A DNA stretch of 22,500 nucleotides, taken from Chromera velia. Taxonomy: Eukaryota; Sar; Chromeraceae. The stretch covers positions 1 through 22,500 of the forward strand of contig JAHBMJ010000454.1 of assembly GCA_018398765.1 (NCBI GenBank). Reading direction: 5' to 3'. The position numbers and the translations under genes were made by a program. This document shows positions 1-8,208 of the stretch, piece by piece; position 1 is the first letter of the stretch, and every line of letters begins with the position of its first letter. A model generated the notes under the pieces. The model was given only the letters and a program-made list of their open reading frames with translations. It was not told the DNA's origin and did not search any database.

Positions 1-126
1 GAGGAGCGTCAAGTATGAGGTCGCATGAGAGAGAGAACTAGTAGCGAGAGCAGTAACTAGGACAGAAGGAAGAGATGAAAGACGTATAGGCCAGACGCTA
101 GGAACAAACTTTAAGTCGATGCCCCC
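1..126. other. Non-coding left flank
   Basis: Short purine-rich stretch before the satellite array. I see no open reading frame, RNA gene or repeat here. Confidence 0.5.
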
Positions 127-1268
127 CACTGTAATATTCAATATACTAGCATTTTTTCTATATATGATATCTATCTTTTACATACTTTATTCTATAAGCT
201 GTTTTGGGTAGTGGACTGTGGATAGTGTTACACTAGCTAGCACACTAGGATATATATTGCATGCTGACATGTTTCATTAGAAATCTATAGCTGAAAATTG
301 TTTTATTTCAATAAATATTTTATATTTAAAAAAATCAAATTGAAATACATAAAACTGTGCGTTACCTCTGATAGCCAGTACGTCTATTGAGCTCTTCTAA
401 GATATTACAAACTTTCATATGTTATGCAATATAATTCAATTTTTGTTTTATTGTTAATTTCTCTAGATTATTTTAAATTATTCAGTGTAATATTCAATAT
501 ACTAGCATTTTTTCTATATATGATATCTATTTTTTATATACTTTATTCTATAAGCTGTTCTGGATAGTGGACTGTGGATAGTGTTACACTAGCTAGCACA
601 CTAGGATATACATTGCATACTGACATGTTTTATTAGAAAGCTATAGCTGAAAATTGTTTTATTTCAATAAATATTTTATATTTTAAAAAATCAAATTGAA
701 ATACATAAAACTGTGCGTTACCTCTGATAGCCAGTACGTCTATTGAGCTCTTCTAAGATATTACAAACTTTCATATGTTATGCAATATAATTCAATTTTT
801 GTTTCATTGTTAATTTCTCTAGATTGTTTTAAATTATTCACTGTAATATTTAATATACTAGCATTTTTTCTATATATGATATCTATTTTTTACATACTTT
901 ATTCTATAAGCTGTTTTGGGTAGTGGACTATGGATAGTGTTACACTAGCTAGCACACTAGGATATACATTGCATGCTGACATGCTTCATTAGAAATCTAT
1001 AGCTGAAAATGGTTTTATTTCAATAAATATTTTATATTTTAAAAAATTAAATTGAAATACATAAAACTGTGCGTTACCTCTGATAGCCAGTACGTCTATT
1101 GAGCTCTTCTAAGATATTATGAACTTTCATATGTTATGCAATATAATTCAATTTTTGTTTTATTGTTAATTTCTCTAGATTGTTTTAAATTATTCACTGT
1201 AATATTCAATATACTAGCATTTTTTCTATATATGATATCTATTTTTTACATACTTTATTCTATAAGCT
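127..1268. repeat. 356-bp AT-rich tandem (satellite-like) array, 3.2 copies
   Basis: The word GTAATATT(C/T)A starts at 131, 487, 843 and 1199, an exact 356-bp period each time. Three full monomers and about 70 bp of a fourth are present. Monomers differ by scattered substitutions that are mostly C/T or G/A, and length is conserved. Each monomer contains ACTAGCTAGCACACTAG and a run resembling AATAAATATTTTATATTT. The array begins abruptly at about 127 and stops at about 1268, where the outer transposable element begins. No coding potential: the short ORF across the fourth copy is AT-rich noise. Confidence 0.93.
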
Positions 1269-1697
1269 CTGCACTCCATTTAAAAAAAAAAAAAGAAAAA
1301 AAAAGAAACTTTTCGATCTTTGTTTTTTTTTTTATTCATCAACTGAAAAGTAAATGGTTTTCAATGCAACACCCCATATAACACTCTTACAACACTTGAA
1401 CAATAGTTGTTTGCCTATTAAACATGGTTAGGTCTGTTCAGACAGACAAACTACAGTGTTTTTACTAAAAATGCACTAATATTTTCACGTATATATAGTT
1501 TTCACGGTATATACTAATTTAATTAGCACTAAAGTTCACATGGTAAAAAATTAGTGTCTGTTAGTAATACTAAAATTTTTGTCAGTAATTTTTTAGTCAT
1601 ACTAAAAAAATTCTTTGTATTTTCATAGTAGCAATTTTAGTATTTATTTAGTAATGCTTAAGAAAGAAGCAATGCTTATTACCATAACTTTTAGTAA

Positions 1698-2028
1698 GTT
1701 GAAGTATAGGGTACCAGCCTGCCGCGTATCCATGCTTGCTTCTGGACCTACCAAGCCAAGCGTGCAGGCCGTACCACGCGGTGCTGAAGCACCGTGCTGG
1801 CTGGGATAGGATTGCCGCACGCGTATTCGATTTTGTATGATTTGTGCCGCACGCATTCAGCACCAGCCAGTTCAGATCGATCCATTTCGTGCAGCACTAG
1901 CTGATTGAACGCCTTTTGGCTGTTCGTTCTACTTTGCCTTGACGGACAGACTATTTTATGAAGTAGTTTCACCATCATGGAGATCTAGCTCTGCATTCCG
2001 TTTGACCATCATTTGGTCATTCTCTTTT
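1698..2028 (+). repeat. First 331-bp direct repeat (LTR-like), uninterrupted copy
   Basis: Begins GTTGAAGTATAGGGTACC and ends TCATTCTCTTTT. It aligns without gaps to the second copy once the hAT-like element is removed. Because it keeps AGTATAGG only once, it preserves the empty target site of that insertion. The short ORFs here are not conserved genes. Confidence 0.9.
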
Positions 2029-3249
2029 GCGGTTGACAGCGCTCTATTGTGTCCTATTTTGGTCAGTCTCCTCGTCTCCTCGTCTCTCCAGCTATCTTTT
2101 GCCCCACCTTTCTACTGCTTGGAAGCCATCCGTTCCAGTCAGAGGTGAAAATTACACCGTGAAATGAGAAAAGGTTTTCAGAAAGCTTTCTCCTTCCAAT
2201 CTGGAAGCTGTGGAGGATGGATCAACCTGCAGCCACTGCTGCGCCTGTAGGTCTCTGCTGGGAGACGTCATGTTGCACGATGATGTTCGTTTGTCGAAGA
2301 CTCCAACGTGGACGCCAGATGAAAAACTAAGTCTCCACTGTTCTCCCAAGCTCTTTCGGCTTCTCTCCCCAACAACATCACCCAGATCAAGCACGTGAAC
2401 AAGGACCGCCAGTAGCATGATTGCTGCCATTTTTGCCGAGAGCCGCCCTCACCTCAGCTGCCACCAGCTGCTGCCTGGACCGCACTGAACTGTCAGTGCA
2501 CCATCTGCTTGCAGTTGCTTTCCGGGCCACCAAGAGCTGAGAGTGCTGCAGCTTTTCTACTGCGACTTTGCTTGTCTGCTCGCCAAGGATCACAGAGGAA
2601 GGCAAAGTTTCGGAAGCGCCTCTTTGGAGGGGGGGGACTTTTGATAACTTTTTCATCCATGCTTGGTTGTCTCCGTATCTTCTGCCAGTCAACATCCATC
2701 CGTGTGTACACTGGAGTGAGGGGGGATACAAGGACGCTCCGCTGAGTTGCGAATGCAAGGTTTGCAGTATTTATTTTCTCTTCTTAGGCAGTGAGTGCAA
2801 ACTGTGTATGTAATCGAACTTTGATGGAGAAATATGCAAGGCGCGATTTGTTCTCTGTCTTTCTGTACAGCCACTGCATCGATTCTTTCTTTCCCTGTTG
2901 TTTTTCCAGTGTTGCGAAGCATATCTTTTCAAAGGCATCAGAGAGGCAGGACGAAAGAGGCAGACCGGAGATAGGTAGACTTATTAAAGTGGCAGACCAG
3001 AGTCAACTGATCTTGTGATGTCTAGCCCTCTACCTTGTTCTTGTGATGTCTAGCCCTCTGCTTCTCTGCATTCCGTTTGTGCATACTCTTCGATCAACGA
3101 CACCGGCAGGCAAGTGAAAACAAGAAAAGATTTTATTGGCTTTCAGGCAGTCAGACCAAAAGGCTGTTTCATTCCTTTTGTCTTTATCTTTCCCTGGTGT
3201 TTTGCTTCCGTTTCTTTCTCTTTGTATAGAAACGTAATCGAGGGGGGGA
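2029..3249. other. Internal region of the LTR-like element, no recognised gene
   Basis: About 1.2 kb of unique sequence between the direct repeats. The longest reading frame (minus, 2387-2758, 123 codons) has no motif I recognise and overlaps equally long frames on the other strand. A small tandem duplication of 28-bp period sits at 3012-3067, where CTTGTGATGTCTAGCCCTCT appears at 3012 and again at 3040. A purine run ends the region. Confidence 0.55.
3012..3067. repeat. Two-copy 28-bp tandem duplication
   Basis: CTTGTGATGTCTAGCCCTCT occurs at 3012 and 3040, with similar spacer bases between. Confidence 0.85.
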
Positions 3250-3309
3250 GTTGAAGTATAGGCAGGGTTGCCGATTTTTTTGGCGGTAGACAAGTTTCAT
3301 TACCAGTAA

Positions 3310-3323
3310 CCGGTAATTACCGG
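3310..3323. promoter_or_regulatory. Subterminal palindrome of the hAT-like element
   Basis: CCGGTAATTACCGG is a perfect 14-bp palindrome. A related cluster (TTACCGGTTACCGGCAATTG) lies near 4839-4858 at the other end. This is a candidate transposase-binding motif by analogy with hAT subterminal repeats. Confidence 0.5.
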
Positions 3324-3447
3324 CAGAGTTTGCTGGCAGTTGGCAAAGACTTGGCAGAATTCTAACAGTCACTAACACTTTTCAATAACCTAAGTCCTAG
3401 GTTATAGGTCAATCAATCAATCACTTAAGGCTACACTTACGGTCAAT

Positions 3448-3672
3448 TCAAAAAGTTAATGCATCATCTGTAGGGACAGCTATGCGGCCAGTGTGCTTGA
3501 AGATAACGCAGGTCGAAGCGATGGGTCCCGTCTTGTACTTGGCGCCCAAAGACAGAGAACCGCTGGCCGCAATAACCACAGCTGGCCCAGACAGATACAC
3601 CCACACGATTCCAACAACGGAAAGAATCCGCCTCAAAATTTGGGTGGTCCCCCCAATCAAGTGCTCCAGCCT
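3448..3672 (-). pseudogene. Possible captured terminal exon inside the hAT-like element
   Basis: On the minus strand, a pyrimidine-rich run ending TTCTTTAG (splice-acceptor-like) precedes an open frame of 74 codons that closes with TGA. The peptide starts RLEHLIGGTTQ and contains one hydrophobic segment (residues about 18-36, VGIVWVYLSGPAVVIAASG), then KTGPIASTCVIFKHTGR. It looks more protein-like than other frames in the element and could be a host exon carried by the transposon. I do not recognise the family. It may equally be a chance frame. Confidence 0.3.
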
Positions 3673-3779
3673 CTAAAGAAAGACCCACCACTAAAAGCTG
3701 ATGTCTGAGGCCTCGAAGGGCCTCTGACTCCGGAGAGTCTAACCCAGGAAGGTGGAGATTTGTCATCTGCAAGCAAGCA

Positions 3780-4200
3780 GACATGAAAGAATCATAAGTA
3801 AATAAGCGAACAGAGATAAGGAAAGCGAGTATGTGAACAAAAGGCGGTTGGGCGTTTGTAGAGACAGGGAGGGCAAGTATGTGAACAAAAGGTAATTGGG
3901 TTTGTGTGTGAGTAGATAGAGACAGGGAGAGCGAGTATGGGAACGAAAGGCGAGTGGACCTCTATAGAGAAGGTAAAAGAGAGGAGTCCGAAGAAAAGAG
4001 CGAGGAAGAAGAGGAGGAGAGGGGAGGGGATGAGGAGGAAGAGGTAGAAGACGATGTTGAGGCAAACGGGGGGGGCAGAGTAGAGGAAGAGGTGCAGGTA
4101 CAAGAAGAGGAGGCGGGGGAAGAAAGGCCCAGAAACCCGCCGCCTTCAGAGAGAAGAGAGAACAAAAGAGGGAGATGCAGCGTAGAAGAAGAAGGCTCTC
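3780..4200. repeat. Purine-rich (GA) low-complexity tract in the hAT-like element
   Basis: The plus strand is almost entirely purine from about 3965 to 4120. Three degenerate repeats of GCGAGTATGTGAACAAAAGG start near 3825, 3873 and 3931. The plus-strand frame (3954-4385) reads as Glu-rich and the minus frame as Pro/Leu-rich; neither is supported as a gene. Confidence 0.6.
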
Positions 4201-4907
4201 CAAAAAGAGCCATGATTCGTGTTCTCCCCCCCTCTGCCCCAGCCTCTGCTAGTGTTCGGTCCCCTCAGGTACCGGTCGCTCCGGCTTCTTTTTATAGCCA
4301 CGGTGCAGCAGCCGCATCCACCCCTTCCTCTTTCCGTCCAAGACCACCCAGCCCTAGACCCAGCCGCACCATGGGGGGAGCTTGAGGAGGCAATGTTCTT
4401 CTTGCTCCTCCCCTCTCAGCAAACCGGACAGGGGCTGCATAAGTACAGAGCCGCAGGCTTATCATCTCTTCGTTTTTCAGAAAGAAGTAGACTTTTTCCG
4501 TTTCTTACTTTGATCGCTCTCTAAAGACGGTCAAGGCCTGATATACAGAGAAGCAGAACAGTGAGACATGAAGCAAAATAAAAAAAGAGAGTAGTTGTTG
4601 GACAGACGCTGTCATAGAGCTGTTAGAACTTTTTGCCACTTATAGGGGTGAAGCAGTTAAAAATTTATATTTTTTTAATATTTTTTTTATTTTTTTGTGT
4701 GTGTGAATAGGCTTTTCAAATGCTAATAAACACTTAAAAACATGTTTTTGAAGGTTGGCACCGCAGGCGAAATTTTTTTTGGGGGACCCTAATTTTTATT
4801 ATTTTTTTTGTCGGTAAAAAGAAGGCAGACTGATGCCATTACCGGTTACCGGCAATTGTCGGTAGACTAGACCTGTTACCGACCAAAAAAGCAACCCTGA
4901 GTATAGG

Positions 4908-5225
4908 GTACCAGCCTGCCGTGTATCCATGCTTGCTTCTGGACCTACCGGGCCGAGCGTGCAGGCCGTGCCGCGCGGTGCCGAAGCGCCGTGCTGGCCA
5001 GGATAGGATTGCCGCGTGCGCATTCGATTTTGTACGATTTGTGCCGCGCGTATTCAGCACCAGCCAGTTTAGATCGATCCATTTCGTGCAGCACTAGCTG
5101 ATCGAACGCCTTTCGGCTGTTTGTTCTACTCTGCCTTAACAGACAGACTATTTCATAAAGTAGTTTTACCATCATGGAGATCTAGCTCTGCATTCTGTTT
5201 GACCATCATTTGATCATTCTCTTTT
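4908..5225 (+). repeat. Second direct repeat (LTR-like), main part, split by the hAT-like insert
   Basis: Continues the copy that starts at 3250-3262. Compared gap-free with the first repeat over 325 bp (4901-5225 against 1704-2028), I count 28 differences. All are transitions, in both directions, about half of them at CpG. It is followed by TAGTAA. Confidence 0.9.
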
Positions 5226-5713
5226 TAGTAATAATCGATCTAACAGTCAATGCATGTATGCGTCAACATTGTCTTCTTTATGTCTGTTTGGTCACGTGCA
5301 TGAGGTGACCAGTATATTCAATAGATCAAATACCAACCAAAGTAGGATAGAGGTTTCATAGATAGTTTAACTTAATTATAATATATACATATCAGTTCAC
5401 TTTGTACTGATTCACTTTACAGTGAATGTTACTAAGTAAAAAAAAGTACACACTGTGTAAAATACTCAAATTTTACTAGAGATTTTTTTTTTAATACTAA
5501 AATTTTACTATAAGAAAAAATATATTAATATTAAAAAAAATACTAAGTATATGTTAGTATACATCCAACTTTTACTAGTGCATGTTAAGTGAATCCACTG
5601 TAATTTGTCTGTCTGAACAGACCTAACCGTGAATGCTATAATAAATAAAAAAAGATTCTATAAAAAAAAACTTTTTCTCATCTTTTATTTCTTTTTTTAT
5701 GTAGTGCAGAGCC

Positions 5714-6597
5714 TAGACTTTATTTCAGCAAAAATATGAAATAATGTAAGCTAGCGTAGGGCGTAAGCTAATTTAGTTACATAGTGACATACGGTCTAGC
5801 ATATGGTTATATACGGTACAATGCAGTACTTTATCATAGACCCTTATCATTACTCCGTAAATATGTATGTATACGTAGTTATATGATGATGATGATGATC
5901 ACATGATAGAAGACTTAACAATACTCTGTTCTATACACAAAACTCCGTCTATGATGTAATGTTACATACAGTCAGCATTAAATTGATGGTTGTTGTCATA
6001 TAACGATCGAAAACATCACTTTTGTTATCGTAAGTCGCTGACTCAACTTTTTTTTGTTGTAAATCACTGACTCTCAGACTCTGGGCTTTGCTGACCCTAT
6101 CGCTTCGACCGCTGCTCGTTGCTGTTTTCTGTCTGTGTGTTTGGCTGTCCTGTCAGAGTTGTTTCTTCTCTTTTTGTTTGCATACTTGATTGTTTGTTTA
6201 GGCGCATGGAGAGGAAAGTTTCGGAGATGCCAGTTGCGCGGCGATTTGCTGGTGGGGGGACCCGTCAAAAGAAAACCCCCAAGAAAAGAAAAGAAAATGA
6301 GGCGCATGCAATGAACAAAGACATTGGCATGAAAGACACGGCATGGCATGACATGAGTGTAGAAAGTGACGGGGCATGAAACAAACCAGCTGATCGCTTT
6401 GCTTTGACAACTCTTTCCCTTCCTTCTCGTAGCAGTCCCTCGCAACTGCTCAAGTAAGGACGTACATCTGTCGGATTTTTGCACGGCCTTTTTTTGTCTG
6501 CACGTTCTCAGGATGTTTTCAACGATCGAGCCAATCAAGAAGCTTGCTCACTGATCCGTGCATGCCAGATCTTCCTTCAATTTCCTTTCTTTCCTCA
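5714..6597. other. Intergenic, no gene recognised
   Basis: AT-rich to about 6060 with a small (GAT)n tract at 5884-5899, then mixed sequence. ORFs of 70-154 codons overlap on both strands with no recognisable motif. The part next to 6598 is probably the 3' untranslated region of the neighbouring minus-strand gene. Confidence 0.5.
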
Positions 6598-8162
6598 TCA
6601 AACACCGCAGAAGGGAACCTCCACGTTCCCAGACCCCCCAGTCTCCCCCTCACCCCTCACCCTCATTCCCACTCGCGCCGTTGCAGACTGCCCCCCTGTC
6701 GACGCTCCTGCCAACAACTGGCCGGGCTGAAGGTTCAGGACCCGAGGGGGCAACTTCAACATACCCGCCTTCGCTCTGGCAGCGCTGAGGTCTTTCACCA
6801 TTGCCGTCATCGTCTTTCTGGCCGTCGTGTATTCTTCCTTCTCCATCGCCCTCTCGGTGCCCTTCTGGAATTCCGTCAAATGTTCCAGGAAGGTGGCGGT
6901 GGTGTCGGGTGCTCCTTCGGGGGGAGACGAAGAACGGGGGGGCGGACGTCTGGAAGTCGTTGTCGTCGTGTGATGATGGGTGGTGGTGGCGTGAGCACCC
7001 CGTGTGTGGTCTCTGTCTTTCTCTGTGTGTCGAGCGGCTCTGGATCGTGAGCTCTCTCGGTGGCGAGAGTGTCTTGTCTTCTCCCTCTCCCGGTCCTTCT
7101 CCCTCTCCCTGTGCGTGACCTCACGTTGCCCCTCCTCTGTCGGTTTGCTCCTGCGAGACGACCTGCGTCTTCTCCTTTCTGAGGAGGCATGCTTCGACGA
7201 CCGTGAAGGCTCGGGAGGGTCCGGGATCAGCTGTGAGGCCAGACACTCCTTCCATGTCCTCTCCCTCCATGCCTGAGTAGACCTGCATCCATCCACATCC
7301 ATCCAAGCATGTGATTGTAAGCACAATACGTGCACACAGAAGCCGACAAACACCTCGTGATCGTCTTTCTCGAACGATACATGCATCCATTCTCCCCCTA
7401 AAAAAAGCACAACCTCGAGCTGCCAGGCTCCATTCTTCCTTCCTTGTTCCCAGTCCTACGTGAATCCTCTCAGGCCTTTTTCTTTCTGAGACTTTCTGGA
7501 GAGAAAAGGATTCAAACTTTTCTCCGAGGTACTCTGGCTTGGCGCAGTGAATGAGTGAGAAGAAGAAAAGAAGGCTTACGTGAGACGATGTTCGGGCAGG
7601 GGCAGGGAGACAGAATGCACGCCTTACAAGCAAGTATCCTTAATCTCTAGCTCTTTTCCTGGCTTGATTCCTGTCCATCAGACAGACAAAGTACCTAACT
7701 CCACGAGGTTCCCTTCCATGCACTCTGTTGAATTTCTCTTCCTCTCTCTTTCCTTTCTTTCTTTTCAACAGACGGGCAAATGAAAGCACACGCGGCTATG
7801 CAGGTAGTCAGGCATGTCAAGAGAAACACAAAAGGACAGCAAAACAAACAGGTCGCGACACAGAGACACGGGAGACACCGAAGGAGAGAAAGAAGAGGAA
7901 CGACCCATAAGGGGGCATTATTCGGGGGACTCACCCACGCACCCACTCACCTGGCAACTTCCATCACGACCTCGTTGCGCTGCTTTTGTTCTTCCAGCAG
8001 ACCCTCCAGACCCCTGCACGCACGAGTACACACAGGGCGACACAGTTAGCAAGAATTTACTTTGGACGGGCATGAACAGAAAGCTCGCGGCGCATCAGAA
8101 AGAAAGAGAAGGGAGATAAGAAAGCCGAACAAGCTTGGGAGCAACGGGAGACACAGACGGCG

Positions 8163-8208
<46 letters not shown>

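Larger units (their letters stand above)
3255..4907. mobile_element. Non-autonomous hAT-like DNA transposon (3263-4899) with 8-bp target duplication
   Basis: The element proper is 3263-4899 (1,637 bp). It starts CAGGGTTGC and ends GCAACCCTG, a perfect 9-bp inverted end; similarity continues inward with gaps (T-run, GG, CGGTA). It is flanked by a perfect 8-bp direct repeat, AGTATAGG, at 3255-3262 and 4900-4907. Ends beginning CAGGG with an 8-bp target duplication are the usual signature of the hAT superfamily. Subterminal ACCGGTAA/TTACCGG words, including the palindrome CCGGTAATTACCGG at 3310-3323, cluster near both ends as transposase-binding repeats often do. The matching unoccupied site is visible in the first direct repeat near 1703-1711. 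No transposase is encoded, so mobilisation would need a partner element. Confidence 0.88.
1692..5231. mobile_element. LTR-like element nested in the outer element, itself split by a hAT-like insert
   Basis: Two direct repeats lie at 1698-2028 and at 3250-3262 joined to 4908-5225. TAGTAA occurs directly outside both ends (1692-1697 and 5226-5231), a plausible 5-6 bp target duplication. A purine run (CGAGGGGGGGAG, about 3239-3250) lies directly before the second repeat, where a polypurine tract is expected. The internal region (2029-3249, about 1.2 kb) has no recognisable gag or pol, so this would be a non-autonomous TRIM- or LARD-type element. Against this reading, the repeats start GTTGAAG and end CTTTT rather than TG...CA, and I see no convincing tRNA primer site after 2028. 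Confidence 0.6.
1265..5713. mobile_element. Outer AT-rich TIR element, interrupted by later insertions
   Basis: The ends are inverted: GCTCTGCACT at 1266-1275 and AGTGCAGAGC at 5703-5712. Both flanks carry TA just outside the ends, a possible 2-bp target duplication. A subterminal block of 33 bp at 1426-1458 recurs inverted at 5596-5628 with a single C/T mismatch. A/T-rich tracts and many TAGTA-type words lie in comparable positions in both arms (1276-1691 and 5232-5702). Without the nested insert at 1698-5231, the element would be about 0.9 kb and non-coding, so it would be non-autonomous. A TA target and short inverted ends are compatible with Tc1/mariner-like elements, but the superfamily is not established. 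The left end abuts the satellite while the right flank is not satellite, so the original target is unclear. Confidence 0.68.

Noticed and set aside
3954-4385. 143-codon Glu-rich plus-strand ORF
   Set aside because: It arises from a purine-only tract inside the hAT-like element. The opposite strand is equally open, and there is no domain.
6074-6538. 154-codon minus ORF
   Set aside because: No recognisable motif, overlapping frames on both strands, no splice link to the neighbouring gene, and a composition unlike the supported exons.
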